Source: Mycobacterium yunnanensis (lineage in GTDB: Bacteria; Actinomycetota; Actinomycetes; Mycobacteriales; Mycobacteriaceae). Taken from it: a DNA stretch of 64,000 bases. The translations under genes and the position numbers were made by a program. Below, one piece after another: positions 8,924 through 17,124 of the stretch; positions within the stretch are counted from its first letter, which is position 1, and each line of letters begins with the position of its first letter. Under the pieces are notes generated by a model that made no database searches, had not been told where the DNA came from, and was given only the letters and a program-made list of their open reading frames with translations. Where the stretch lies: assembly GCF_025823185.1 (NCBI RefSeq), contig NZ_JACKVK010000011.1, forward strand, positions 558,615 to 622,614, written 5' to 3'.

Positions 8924-8950
8924 AACGCCGATGACTGCCGGTTTGGTTCC
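8924..8950 (-). promoter_or_regulatory. SigE-type (ECF) promoter of the clgR-psp unit
   Basis: On the minus strand GGAAC (8950-8946) is separated by 18 nt from CGTT (8927-8924), the spacing of mycobacterial ECF promoters of the SigE class. clgR of M. tuberculosis is SigE-dependent, which agrees. The -35 lies only about 15 bp after the pgsA3 stop. Confidence 0.6.
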
Positions 8951-8965
8951 CGAACGCCGTGCCCA

Positions 8966-9547
8966 TCACGTTCGGACGCCCCGCAGCGCCGAGACCAGGT
9001 AGTCCACGCCGGTCAGAACCGTGAGCACGATCGCGGCCCACATGAACACCCAGGCGCCGGTGAGCCATGCCCCGCCAAGGGGCAGTACGAACAGTCCGAT
9101 CGCCACCGACTGCACCAGAGTCTTGACCTTTCCGCCGCGACTCGCCGGGATGACACCGCCGCGGATGACCACGAGTCGCAGGATCGTCACGCCGATCTCG
9201 CGGGCCAGGATCAAGATGGTGACCCACCACGGGAGGTCGCCGAGCATGCTGAGACCGACGAGCGCCGCCCCGATCAGCGCCTTGTCGGCGATGGGGTCGG
9301 CAAGTTTGCCGAACTCGGTCACCATGCCGTAACTGCGGGCGATCGCGCCGTCGACGCGGTCGGTGACGACCGCCACCGTGAAGACGACGAAAGCCGCTAC
9401 GCGCCAATACGTTTCGTGGCCGTCCCCGACGAAGAGCGCCGCCAGGAACACCGGGACGAGCACGATGCGCACGCCGGTGAGCGCGTTGGCGACGTTGACC
9501 ACACTGACGCGCGGGGTCAACGGATCGACGTCTGACTGACCCGGCAC
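8966..9547 (-). CDS. pgsA3: CDP-alcohol phosphatidyltransferase (PgsA3-like)
   Basis: A 193-aa membrane enzyme of the CDP-OH phosphatidyltransferase family, which joins CDP-diacylglycerol to an alcohol such as glycerol-3-phosphate. The active-site motif D-x2-DG-x2-AR-x8-G-x3-D-x3-D is complete (DRVDGAIAR ... GKLADPIAD, about residues 62-87) with several transmembrane helices around it. Translation is put at the GTG at 9547, which gives the family length. The gene is divergent from argA, whose own leaderless GTG is at 9590. Confidence 0.9.
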   Translation of the reverse strand: MPGQSDVDPLTPRVSVVNVANALTGVRIVLVPVFLAALFVGDGHETYWRVAAFVVFTVAVVTDRVDGAIARSYGMVTEFGKLADPIADKALIGAALVGLSMLGDLPWWVTILILAREIGVTILRLVVIRGGVIPASRGGKVKTLVQSVAIGLFVLPLGGAWLTGAWVFMWAAIVLTVLTGVDYLVSALRGVRT

Positions 9548-9576
9548 GTGACCAGAATATCGGTAGCCCGAGCCGA

Positions 9577-9582
9577 TACCCT
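9577..9582 (+). promoter_or_regulatory. putative -10 of leaderless argA
   Basis: TACCCT ends seven nucleotides before the GTG at 9590. This supports the GTG at 9590 over upstream start codons in the same frame. Confidence 0.5.
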
Positions 9583-9589
9583 CACTGCT

Positions 9590-10105
9590 GTGACAGGAGC
9601 TCCCCCCGACGACGATCTGGTGGTTCGTCGCGCCCGGACGTCGGACGTCCCTCAGATCAAGCAACTGGTCGACCTGTACGCCGGAAAGATCCTGCTGGAG
9701 AAGAATCTCGTCACGCTGTACGAGTCGGTCCAGGAGTTCTGGGTGGCCGAGGTCGACGACGAGGTGGTCGGGTGTGGCGCGCTGCACGTGCTGTGGGCCG
9801 ACCTCGGCGAAGTGCGCACCGTCGCGGCGCATCCGCGGATGCAGGGTCGCGGAATCGGGCACGCCGTCGTGACGCGCCTGCTCGAGGTGGCCAGGGAGCT
9901 GCGGCTGCAACGGATCTTCGTGCTGACCTTCGAGACCGACTTCTTCGGCCGCCACGGGTTCCAGGAGATCGAAGGCACCCCGGTCACCTCGGAGGTGTAC
10001 GACGAGATGCGCCGCTCCTACGACATCGGCGTGGCCGAGTTCCTGGACCTGTCCTACGTCAAGCCCAACATCCTGGGCAACACCCGGATGCTTCTCACGC
10101 TGTAG
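9590..10105 (+). CDS. argA: amino-acid N-acetyltransferase (N-acetylglutamate synthase, GNAT-only)
   Basis: A 171-aa stand-alone GNAT acetyltransferase that makes N-acetyl-L-glutamate from acetyl-CoA and glutamate, opening arginine synthesis. It lacks the kinase-like domain of E. coli ArgA and matches Rv2747 almost throughout. The acetyl-CoA loop is seen as RTVAAHPRMQGRGIGHAV (about residues 75-93), and the conserved LTFETDFFGRHGF segment follows. The stop is immediately followed by a 62-bp palindromic repeat that also forms the end of the convergent gene. Confidence 0.93.
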   Translation: MTGAPPDDDLVVRRARTSDVPQIKQLVDLYAGKILLEKNLVTLYESVQEFWVAEVDDEVVGCGALHVLWADLGEVRTVAAHPRMQGRGIGHAVVTRLLEVARELRLQRIFVLTFETDFFGRHGFQEIEGTPVTSEVYDEMRRSYDIGVAEFLDLSYVKPNILGNTRMLLTL

Positions 10106-10106
10106 G

Positions 10107-10168
10107 CGCCGAGCGTGACGCCACTGCGAGAATTGGGTCGAGAATTCGCAGTGGGCTCACGCTCGGCG
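10107..10168. repeat. 62-bp palindromic intergenic element, copy A
   Basis: An imperfect 26-bp inverted repeat: left arm CGCCGAGCGTGA-CGCCACTG, right arm CAGTGG-GCTCACGCTCGGCG, with a short loop. It begins one base after the argA stop and supplies the last three codons and stop of the convergent gene. A second copy of identical length (57/62 identical by eye) lies at 11028-11089. As RNA it folds from either strand and could act as a bidirectional terminator. Confidence 0.85.
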
Positions 10169-10996
10169 TCGTAATGCCCGTCCGACCCGCCCGATGATGG
10201 CGCCGTCGCTGTCCTCCGCGGTGATCCGCACGTCGTCCCAGCCCAGTTCGTTCAGATCCGCTTGGCGCCTGATGTCCCGGTCGAACTGCCGGCGAGACAT
10301 CCGGTGGTGGCTGCCCTCGTAGTCGACGGCCACCTTGAGCTCTCGCCACCCCATGTCGACGACGGCCACGAGCCGCCCCCATTGGTCGTACACCGGGATC
10401 TGGGTCTCCGGCCGTGGGAAGCCGGCCGCGACGAGCACCAGGCGCACCCTGGTCTCCTGCGGCGACTCGGCACCCGCGTCGACGAGGTTCAGGACGTTGC
10501 GGGCGGCGCGAATGCCCCGGCGGCCGCCATGCCGTGCGGCCAGTGACTCAACGTCGGCCACGGGAACCCTGGTGGCGCGAAGTAGGGCGTCGACCGCCGC
10601 GACGGCCCGGCGACGTGGGTAGCGGCAGGCGATGTCGAGCGCGGTCCGCGCCGGTGTGGTGACGAGGATTCCGTCGCGCCGTGACGTCTCGTCGTCGGCC
10701 ACTCGATCCGACCACGTCGTGATGCCGCCGGGGGGACGCCGATTGCCGTACAGGAGTTCTGCCGGTGCGCGGTCGTCGACCCACTTGGCACCGTGCACCG
10801 CCGCGGCGGACTGTCCGGCGACGATCCCCGCGCGCCCCGACCACAACCACGCCGCCCGTGCGCGCGTCACTGCGGTCGGCTCCGCGCCGCGCGGGATGTA
10901 GACGTCGCGATGAATCGGTGTGCACGTGCTCCGCAGCTGATACGCCGTCAGGCGGCCCGCGGCCACCGCCTCACTGCCGACGAATGGCGCCCCCAT
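10157..10996 (-). CDS. AbiEi/DUF559-like protein
   Basis: A 279-aa protein of a large mycobacterial family. The first 90 residues resemble the AbiEi/winged-helix type seen in abortive-infection antitoxins (YQLRSTCTPIHRDVYIPRG). The C-terminal third resembles DUF559/Vsr-like nuclease folds: LRLVLVAAGFP-type helix, PETQIPVYD, VVDMGWRELKVAVDYEG (Asp and the Glu-Gly pair) and a terminal DIRRQADLNELGW. Whether it cuts DNA is unknown and no toxin partner is adjacent. It is flanked on both sides by the 62-bp palindromic repeat, one of which provides its own last codons. Confidence 0.75.
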   Translation of the reverse strand: MGAPFVGSEAVAAGRLTAYQLRSTCTPIHRDVYIPRGAEPTAVTRARAAWLWSGRAGIVAGQSAAAVHGAKWVDDRAPAELLYGNRRPPGGITTWSDRVADDETSRRDGILVTTPARTALDIACRYPRRRAVAAVDALLRATRVPVADVESLAARHGGRRGIRAARNVLNLVDAGAESPQETRVRLVLVAAGFPRPETQIPVYDQWGRLVAVVDMGWRELKVAVDYEGSHHRMSRRQFDRDIRRQADLNELGWDDVRITAEDSDGAIIGRVGRALRRRA

Positions 10997-11027
10997 GGCG
11001 GCAGTGTGCCGGCACCGACCGACACCT

Positions 11028-11089
11028 CGCCGAACGTGACGCCACTGCGAGAATTGGCTCGAGATTTCGCCGTGGGCTCACGTTCGGCG
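11028..11089. repeat. 62-bp palindromic intergenic element, copy B
   Basis: Same length and orientation as copy A at 10107-10168, with five substitutions, most in the loop or changing a stem pair (the outer arms read GAACGTGA / TCACGTTC, so the change is compensated). It lies between the ftsK stop and the start of the AbiEi/DUF559-like gene. Confidence 0.85.
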
Positions 11090-11098
11090 CAGGGCGAA

Positions 11099-13663
11099 CT
11101 AGAACTCGTCGGCTGCGTCGGCTCCGTTGGCGTCGGCGCCGCCGCGAATCAGCATCAGGGTGCCCGCCAGCTCGTCGGGCTTCACCAGCACCTCGCGGGC
11201 CTTGGACCCCTCGCTCGGGCCGACGATGCTGCGCGTCTCCATCAGGTCCATCAGCCGGCCGGCCTTGGCGAACCCGACGCGTAGCTTGCGCTGCAGCATC
11301 GACGTCGACCCGAACTGCGAGGACACCACCAGCTCGACGGCCTGCAGGAAGACGTCCATGTCGTCGCCGATGTCGGGGTCGACGTCGGTGCGCTCGCCAC
11401 CGGGCTTGGCGGCGGTGACGCCCTCGGTGTAGTCGGGCTCGGCCTGGTCCTTGCAGGCCGCGACGACGGAGTAGATCTCCTCGTCGCTGATGTAGGCGCC
11501 CTGGAACCGGACGGGCTTGTTGGCGCCCATCGGAAGGAACAGCCCGTCACCCATGCCGATCAGCTTCTCCGCGCCCGGCTGATCGAGGATCACTCGGCTG
11601 TCGGTCAGCGAGGACGTGGCGAACGCCAGCCGCGAGGGCACGTTGGTCTTGATCAGACCGGTGACGACGTCGACCGAGGGACGCTGCGTGGCGAGGATCA
11701 GGTGGATGCCTGCGGCGCGGGCCTTCTGGGTGATGCGGACGATGGCGTCCTCGACGTCACGCGGCGCGGTCATCATGAGGTCGGCGAGCTCGTCGACGAT
11801 GGCGATGATGTACGGGTAGGTCTTGTAGACCCGCTCGCTGCCCAGCGGGGCGGTGATGACCCCGGACTTCACGTTCTTGTTGAAGTCGTCGATGTGACGG
11901 ACCTTGTTGGCCTGCATGTCCTGGTAGCGCTGCTCCATCTCCTCGACCAGCCAGGCGAGCGCGGCCGCCGCCTTCTTGGGCTGCGTGACGATGGGCGTGA
12001 TGAGGTGCGGGATGCCTTCGTACGGCGTGAGTTCCACCATCTTGGGGTCGATCAGGATCATCCTGACCTCCTCGGGGGTGGCCCGCGACAACAGCGAGAC
12101 CAGCATCGAGTTGACGAAGCTGGACTTGCCGGAGCCGGTGGACCCGGCCACCAGCAGGTGCGGCATCTTGGCCAGGTTCGCCGAGATGAAGTTGCCCTCG
12201 ATGTCCTTGCCGAGGCCGATCACCAGCGGGTGGTGGTCGCGGCGCGTGGTCGGCGCGGTCAGGACGTCGGACAGCCGCACCATCTCGCGGTCGGTGTTGG
12301 GCACCTCGATGCCGACGGCGGACTTGCCCGGGATGGGGGCGAGCATGCGGACGCTCTCCGTGGCCACCGCGTAGGCGATGTTCTTCTGCAGCGCGGTGAT
12401 CTTCTCGACCTTGACGCCCGGCCCGAGCTCGACCTCGTAGCGGGTGACGGTCGGCCCGCGGGTCAGTCCGGTGACGGCGGCGTCGACCTTGAACTGGTCG
12501 AGCACCGACTGGATGACTTCCATCATCTTGTCGTTGGCCGCGCTGCGGAGCTTGGGCGGATCGCCGGCGACCAGCAGGTCCAGCGACGGCAGGGTGTAGG
12601 GGCCCTCGACGACGCGGTCCAGTGAGAGCGTCTCCTCGGGGGCCGGTGGTGCGACGGCAGGCGCTTCGGGCTTCTTGCGCTTGGCGCGCACCTTGGGCTC
12701 TGGCGCCGTGGGCGTCTCGTCGGCTTGGGGTTCGTCGAGCGGGTAGTTGTCCATCGGCGTGCCGAGTCGACTCACCGGGACGGTCGCCGATCCAGCCCGC
12801 GGCGCGCCGGGCCACTGCACCTCGTCGGCGCGAGCCGAGGTGGGGTCGTCGTAGTAGCCGTCGGAGAGATCTTCGGCGCGAGCGTCGGGATAGTCGTCGT
12901 ACTCGGCGTCGTCATAGTCGTCGTCGTACTCGTCACGGGTGTCGCCGCGGTAGGCGCCCATGAACATGTCCTGCAGCGCGGCGGGTACCTCACGGATGGT
13001 CGTCCCCGTCACCAGCAGCAGGCCGAACAGGATGCCGATGATCAACAGTGGCGTCGCGATCCACGCGGTCAGTCCGTCCGAGAGCGGTCCGCCGATGGCG
13101 AAGCCGACGAAACCCGCCACCCGCTGCCGGTCGGCGGGGTCCGTGGGGGCACCGGACCACAAGTGCCACAGACCGAGGACGGGCAGGGCGATCATCGAGG
13201 TGCCCAGGACCAGCCGTGGGCGCGCCTCCGGGTTCGGTTCGGTGCGCATCAGCAGAATTGCCACCGCGATGAGGGCGATGGGCAGCAGCACGACTGCCGA
13301 TCCGATGACGGTCCGCACGCCCGCGTCGATCCAGCCGCCGACCGGACGCGCGGCGTCGAACCACGAGCTGGCGGCCATGACCACGGCCAGCGCGAGGAGA
13401 CCGAGGGCGATGCCGTCACGGCGGTGCCCTGGCTCGAGTTCGCGGGCCCGTCCGACGGAGCGGGCGGTGGAGCCTGCGCCCTTGGCCAGCATCAGCCAAC
13501 TTGCGCGCGCTCCCTTGCCGATTGCGGAGCCTGCGGCCGCCACCGGGGACGGGTTGCGTCGTGGCGCGGGTTTGCGCCGCGGGGCGGCGGGGCGCGTGGT
13601 GCGCGCACGGGGCTTTGAGCTGCTGGAACGAGCTCCCGAGCGGGCGGCGGTCTTACTAGCCAT
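11099..13663 (-). CDS. ftsK: DNA translocase FtsK
   Basis: An 854-aa septal DNA pump that moves the chromosome terminus through the division site and activates XerCD. Basic N-terminal tail (1-60), four transmembrane helices (about 85-220), an acidic Asp/Tyr/Pro-rich linker (230-330), then the RecA-like motor with Walker A GSTGSGKSS and Walker B region RMILIDPKM, and the C-terminal gamma winged helix (SSQFGSTSMLQRKLRVGFAKA) that reads KOPS sequences. The ATG at 13663 has a TAGTCT -10 six bases upstream and no ribosome-binding site, suggesting a leaderless message. Confidence 0.97.
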   Translation of the reverse strand: MASKTAARSGARSSSSKPRARTTRPAAPRRKPAPRRNPSPVAAAGSAIGKGARASWLMLAKGAGSTARSVGRARELEPGHRRDGIALGLLALAVVMAASSWFDAARPVGGWIDAGVRTVIGSAVVLLPIALIAVAILLMRTEPNPEARPRLVLGTSMIALPVLGLWHLWSGAPTDPADRQRVAGFVGFAIGGPLSDGLTAWIATPLLIIGILFGLLLVTGTTIREVPAALQDMFMGAYRGDTRDEYDDDYDDAEYDDYPDARAEDLSDGYYDDPTSARADEVQWPGAPRAGSATVPVSRLGTPMDNYPLDEPQADETPTAPEPKVRAKRKKPEAPAVAPPAPEETLSLDRVVEGPYTLPSLDLLVAGDPPKLRSAANDKMMEVIQSVLDQFKVDAAVTGLTRGPTVTRYEVELGPGVKVEKITALQKNIAYAVATESVRMLAPIPGKSAVGIEVPNTDREMVRLSDVLTAPTTRRDHHPLVIGLGKDIEGNFISANLAKMPHLLVAGSTGSGKSSFVNSMLVSLLSRATPEEVRMILIDPKMVELTPYEGIPHLITPIVTQPKKAAAALAWLVEEMEQRYQDMQANKVRHIDDFNKNVKSGVITAPLGSERVYKTYPYIIAIVDELADLMMTAPRDVEDAIVRITQKARAAGIHLILATQRPSVDVVTGLIKTNVPSRLAFATSSLTDSRVILDQPGAEKLIGMGDGLFLPMGANKPVRFQGAYISDEEIYSVVAACKDQAEPDYTEGVTAAKPGGERTDVDPDIGDDMDVFLQAVELVVSSQFGSTSMLQRKLRVGFAKAGRLMDLMETRSIVGPSEGSKAREVLVKPDELAGTLMLIRGGADANGADAADEF

Positions 13664-13669
13664 GGGGAA

Positions 13670-13675
13670 AGACTA
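13670..13675 (-). promoter_or_regulatory. putative -10 of leaderless ftsK
   Basis: Minus-strand TAGTCT followed by six bases and then the ftsK ATG; no Shine-Dalgarno sequence between. Confidence 0.45.
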
Positions 13676-13838
13676 GTCGCACGAACCACAATTTCACCAT
13701 CAGCCACACAGGTAACAGTTAGGTCAACGAAGGGTCCCGGACCGACGGCTGCGCGGGTACCGCTCTGATGCCCCCATCTGCTGGGTAATGTGAGCGGCGC
13801 CGCAAGCAGTTCGTGCCCGCTCGATGAGGAGTCTCCGC

Positions 13839-14153
13839 ATGCCCGTTGTCGTCGTCGCCACCATGACCGCCAAGCCCGATTCCGTCGACGCCGTGCGCTC
13901 GGCGTGCACGGAGGCGATCGAGGCGGTCCACTCCGAGCCGGGCTGCGAGCTGTACTCCCTGCACGAGGCCGACGGCACCTTCGTCTTCGTCGAGCAGTGG
14001 GCCGACGAGGAGTCGCTCAAGACCCACGGCACCGCCCCCGCCATCGGCAAGCTGTTCGGCGCGATCGGCGAGCACCTCGACGGCGCTCCCGACATCAAGA
14101 TGCTCGCGCCCGTCGTCGCCGGCGATCCGGCCAAGGGCCAGCTGCGGCCCTAA
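13839..14153 (+). CDS. antibiotic-biosynthesis-monooxygenase-fold protein (Rv2749-like)
   Basis: A 104-aa ABM-domain protein (dimeric alpha+beta barrel). It starts MPVVVVATMTAKP, and residues EPGCELYSLHEADGTFVFVEQW form the core strands typical of the fold, including the conserved His and Glu. The ATG at 13839 is chosen because homologues start MPVVVV and a GAGGAG ribosome-binding site sits 7 bp upstream; an in-frame ATG five codons earlier overlaps that site. Substrate unknown. It is followed after 12 bp by the SDR gene, as Rv2749-Rv2750 in M. tuberculosis. Confidence 0.88.
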   Translation: MPVVVVATMTAKPDSVDAVRSACTEAIEAVHSEPGCELYSLHEADGTFVFVEQWADEESLKTHGTAPAIGKLFGAIGEHLDGAPDIKMLAPVVAGDPAKGQLRP

Positions 14154-14165
14154 CTGAACTCAGCC

Positions 14166-14984
14166 ATGAGACCGCTCGAGGGCAAGGTCGCCTTCATCAC
14201 CGGCGCGGCCCGCGGGCAGGGCCGCGCGCACGCCGTGCGCCTGGCCTCCGACGGGGCCGACGTCATCGCCGTCGACCTGTGCGATCAGATCGCCTCGGTG
14301 CCCTATCCGATGGCCACGCCCGACGACCTCGCCGCCACCGTCAAACTGGTCGAGGACACCGGTGCGCGCGTCGTGGCGCTGCAGGCCGACGTCCGCGACC
14401 GCGCGGCGTTGAAGACCGCGCTGCGTGCCGGTGTCGACGAATTGGGTGGTCGACTCGACGTCGTCGTCGCCAACGCCGGGATTGCGCCGATGGCCGATGA
14501 GAACGCCTGGCACGACGTCATCGACGTCAACCTCACCGGTGTGCACCACACGGTGGACGTCGCGATGCGACCAATGGTCAAGGCGGGCAACGGCGGCGCC
14601 ATCGTGCTGATCAGCTCGGTGATGGGGTTGGTCGGGCTGGGGTCCCCGTTCGCCGGCTCCATCGGGTACGCGGCCGCCAAGCACGGTGTGGTGGGTCTGA
14701 TGCGCTCTTATGCCAACCTGCTGTCACCGCAGGGCATTCGAGTCAACTCGATTCACCCCGCGGGCGTGCGGACCCCGATGATCGACAACGAGTTCACCCG
14801 AAAGTGGCTCTCGGACATGACCGACGGCAATGCCGACGGACTGGACATGGCCAGCGTCGCGAACATGGAGACCGTCGAGCCGGAGGTCATCGCCGACACC
14901 GTCGCCTGGCTGGTGTCCGACGCCGGCAAGCACATCACCGGAGTGGCCCTGCCCGTCGACGACGGCTACGTCAACAAGCGCTGA
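14166..14984 (+). CDS. mycofactocin-coupled SDR oxidoreductase (Rv2750-like)
   Basis: A 272-aa short-chain dehydrogenase. [12 protein letters not shown] near residue 12 is the mycofactocin-coupled form of the glycine motif, followed by an extended insertion ([19 protein letters not shown]) found in this subgroup, where bound NAD(H) does not exchange freely and the redox cofactor mycofactocin takes the electrons. The NAG motif (VVANAGIAP), the catalytic Ser (LISSVMG) and YAAAKHG are all present. The alcohol oxidised is not evident. Probably in one transcript with the preceding monooxygenase-fold gene. Confidence 0.88.
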   Translation: MRPLEGKVAFITGAARGQGRAHAVRLASDGADVIAVDLCDQIASVPYPMATPDDLAATVKLVEDTGARVVALQADVRDRAALKTALRAGVDELGGRLDVVVANAGIAPMADENAWHDVIDVNLTGVHHTVDVAMRPMVKAGNGGAIVLISSVMGLVGLGSPFAGSIGYAAAKHGVVGLMRSYANLLSPQGIRVNSIHPAGVRTPMIDNEFTRKWLSDMTDGNADGLDMASVANMETVEPEVIADTVAWLVSDAGKHITGVALPVDDGYVNKR

Positions 14985-14996
14985 TCCTGCCGCGCG

Positions 14997-15485
14997 TCAG
15001 CCAACCGGCTGAATCGACGACAGCCGGGAGATATGGGGATCGGTGCCGTCCGGTACGAAGCGGATGACCAACGTGTTCGCCGGCATCTGCGTCGCCAGCT
15101 GATTCAGTTGGCGGGGTAGGAACGCGTTGGCCTTTGCTCGGCCGTACCAATTCGGGTCGCCCGGATCCGCGGCACCGACCCGCTGAATCGTCGCATCCCA
15201 CTGCTGGACCGCGCCCGGCGGCGATCCCCCGAACCCCGTCGACGGCAGATAGAGCTGGGGCTCGCCGAAGACGGTGATCGGGGCATTGCCTCCGGCTGGC
15301 GTACCGGTGAGCGTGCCGTTCACGTCGTCGGCGCTCAGCACGGAGAAGCGTGCGCTGCAACCGTCATCGACGACGACCGCTCCCGGCGGGCAGGTCGGCG
15401 GGTCCGCGAGCGCGGGCGCGACGCCCGTGATCAGCCCTCCCCAGCCGAGCAGTGCGACGACGACGGTGGTGTGGAAGATTTTCAC
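14997..15485 (-). CDS. secreted protein, function unknown
   Basis: A 162-aa exported protein. It begins VKIFHTTVVVALLGWGGLITGVAPALA, a Sec signal peptide with a likely cut after ALA, followed by a Pro/Cys-rich stretch with two Cys (PTCPPG, DDGCSARF) and a region ending FVPDGTDPHISRL. I do not recognise a family. The GTG at 15485 overlaps the stop of the upstream gene (GTGA), placing it last in a three-gene operon of secreted proteins. Confidence 0.75.
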   Translation of the reverse strand: MKIFHTTVVVALLGWGGLITGVAPALADPPTCPPGAVVVDDGCSARFSVLSADDVNGTLTGTPAGGNAPITVFGEPQLYLPSTGFGGSPPGAVQQWDATIQRVGAADPGDPNWYGRAKANAFLPRQLNQLATQMPANTLVIRFVPDGTDPHISRLSSIQPVG

Positions 15486-16285
15486 GAAGACACATCCTGT
15501 TCTACGTGGCCAAATTCGACGGACCTTCCGTCGAAGGTGCCGCGACACGCCACCACCACGTGGTAGGTCGAGAACGGCGGCGGAGCCAACACCGTGAAAC
15601 TCGCACTGCCCCTTGGCTGTATGGCGAACGTGCGATTGGTCCCGGGCAGCACGGGATTGGTCGCCGCGTAGGTACAGGTGCCCGCGATGTCGGCGGTACT
15701 CGTGACATTCACCGTCCACTGGAGCCCCTTGTCGAAGGACACCCGGACCGCGTCTGTCGGAGCCACCTTCGGCGGCGCGGGCGCGGGCGTGGGTGACGGC
15801 GTCGGCGCAGGAGTCGGCACCGGTGGTCCAGGGGTCTCGTTCGCGGGAGAACCGAACAGCATGGTCACGACGTCGACGGATCGGTCCTCGTGACGAATGA
15901 ACCCCACGCCGAAGTCGGTCTCGGTGCAGTCGTTGACCATCGCTCTCGCGCCCCTAGCGTAGGCGCTCAAGATGGCGACGTCCTGCGGGTCGCCGGAGCC
16001 GAGGAACGCAGCGGTCTGCCCGGCGTAGTCGCGCGGGATGCCGTCCGACCGCACCTCCGATCGCGCGTACTTCTGCGCGGCCGCTTCCAGGGAGGTGTCG
16101 TAGTTCAGCTTGGGACATCCGGAGTTGGAGCGGTAGGCGATCACCGACGTGATGATTGGAGCCAGGGGATCGTCTGCGCGCGCCGTCGGCGTCGTCGAAC
16201 CGCCGGCAACGATCGCTGCGCCGAGCAGCGCGACGACGACGGCGACGGGTGCGACCGAAGGTCGTCGTGGTCCGAGATCGCTCAT
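15482..16285 (-). CDS. secreted CAP-like/DUF protein, paralogue 2
   Basis: A 267-aa exported protein: signal peptide to about residue 37 (APVAVVVALLGAAIVAGG...TARA), a domain of about 110 residues (YRSNSGCPKLNYDTSLEAAAQKYAR) that looks like a degenerate CAP/SCP fold lacking its histidines, a Pro/Thr linker, and a C-terminal beta domain of about 95 residues (VRVSFDKGLQWTVNVTSTADIAGTC). The C-terminal part is nearly identical at DNA level to that of the gene upstream, exactly 800 bp away. ATG 16285 overlaps the upstream stop (ATGA). Function unknown; cell-wall or extracellular role inferred. Confidence 0.75.
   Translation of the reverse strand: MSDLGPRRPSVAPVAVVVALLGAAIVAGGSTTPTARADDPLAPIITSVIAYRSNSGCPKLNYDTSLEAAAQKYARSEVRSDGIPRDYAGQTAAFLGSGDPQDVAILSAYARGARAMVNDCTETDFGVGFIRHEDRSVDVVTMLFGSPANETPGPPVPTPAPTPSPTPAPAPPKVAPTDAVRVSFDKGLQWTVNVTSTADIAGTCTYAATNPVLPGTNRTFAIQPRGSASFTVLAPPPFSTYHVVVACRGTFDGRSVEFGHVEQDVSS
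15543..15790 (-). repeat. near-identical tract shared by tandem secreted paralogues, copy 1
   Basis: Aligned to 16343-16590 with a constant 800-bp offset; in the inner 210 bases I count four substitutions, while sequence outside the tract is much more diverged. It encodes the linker end and C-terminal beta domain. Confidence 0.85.
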
Positions 16286-17040
16286 GCACTCACGTCCTGT
16301 TCGACGTGACCAAACTCCACGGTCTTGCCGTCGAACGGTCCGCTGCAGGAGACCACCACGTGGTACGTCGAGAATGGCGGCGGAGCCAACACCGTGAAAC
16401 TCGCACTGCCCCTCGGCTGTATGGCGAACGTGCGATTGGTCCCGGGCAGCACGGGATTGGTCGCCGCGTAGGTACACGTGCCCGCGATGTCGGCGGTACT
16501 CGTGACATTCACCGTCCACTGGAGCCCCTTGTCGAAGGACACCCGAACCGCGTCTGTCGGAGCCACCTTCGGCGGCGCGGGCGCGGGCGTGGATGACGGC
16601 GGCGGCGTGGGTGCGGGCGGCGGCGCCACGGCGGGTGTCCCGAAGACGATGCTCACCGAATCCCATTCGAGGCTTTCATTGCGGTTGAACCCGACCCCGA
16701 ATTCGGTGAAGGAGCAGTTGCTGATCGCATCGCCCGCGCCCTTCTCGTAGGTGTCGTTGATCGCAGCCGCTTCGGGATCCCCCCAGCCAATCGTGATCTT
16801 CGCCGTGCCCTTGTATGCGCTGGTGTCTCCACCTCGGACGTCGCCCGGCCGGACCGCGGTCTGCGCGATGTCCTCGAGGATTCGATCGTAGGCAAGTGCC
16901 GGGCAACCCGTCCTGGAGCGGTCACCGTTGACCGCTCCTCGGATTTGCGGCAACGGATCGTCGGCACTCGCGACCGGCGTCGGCACGATTCCGGCAAGCA
17001 ACGTGGCGCCGACGACGGCGGGCAACAAGCGCATGGACAT
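16282..17040 (-). CDS. secreted CAP-like/DUF protein, paralogue 1
   Basis: A 252-aa exported protein and first gene of the three-gene secreted operon. Signal peptide MSMRLLPAVVGATLLAGIVPTPVASA, then an N-terminal domain (DRSRTGCPALAYDRILEDIAQ) of the same type as the downstream paralogue but strongly diverged, a Pro-rich linker and the shared C-terminal beta domain (residues about 155-250). Function unknown. The whole group lies downstream of, and on the same strand as, nothing obvious: the LAL regulator gene ends 84 bp upstream and reads in the same direction. Confidence 0.75.
   Translation of the reverse strand: MSMRLLPAVVGATLLAGIVPTPVASADDPLPQIRGAVNGDRSRTGCPALAYDRILEDIAQTAVRPGDVRGGDTSAYKGTAKITIGWGDPEAAAINDTYEKGAGDAISNCSFTEFGVGFNRNESLEWDSVSIVFGTPAVAPPPAPTPPPSSTPAPAPPKVAPTDAVRVSFDKGLQWTVNVTSTADIAGTCTYAATNPVLPGTNRTFAIQPRGSASFTVLAPPPFSTYHVVVSCSGPFDGKTVEFGHVEQDVSA
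16343..16590 (-). repeat. near-identical tract shared by tandem secreted paralogues, copy 2
   Basis: Partner of 15543-15790. The contrast between nearly identical C-terminal and diverged N-terminal coding halves points to recent gene conversion or domain duplication. Confidence 0.85.
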
Positions 17041-17124
17041 GATCGGTGAGATTCCCCTGGTTCGGCCCCGAGTGCTGACGCCGACGCTATTGATCTCGAA
17101 GCCGTTGGGTAACTAGGGGATTCC

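Noticed and set aside
9020-9335. Small plus-strand frames opposite pgsA3
   Set aside because: They are antisense to the conserved CDP-alcohol transferase motif and have no start signals.
10157-10996. AbiEi/DUF559-like gene as half of a toxin-antitoxin pair
   Set aside because: No nucleotidyltransferase (AbiEii) gene is adjacent; neighbours are argA and ftsK. Kept as a lone protein of unknown role.
15482-17040. The two secreted paralogues as one broken gene
   Set aside because: Each has its own signal peptide, complete domains and stop, joined by regular ATGA/GTGA overlaps, so they are intact tandem genes.
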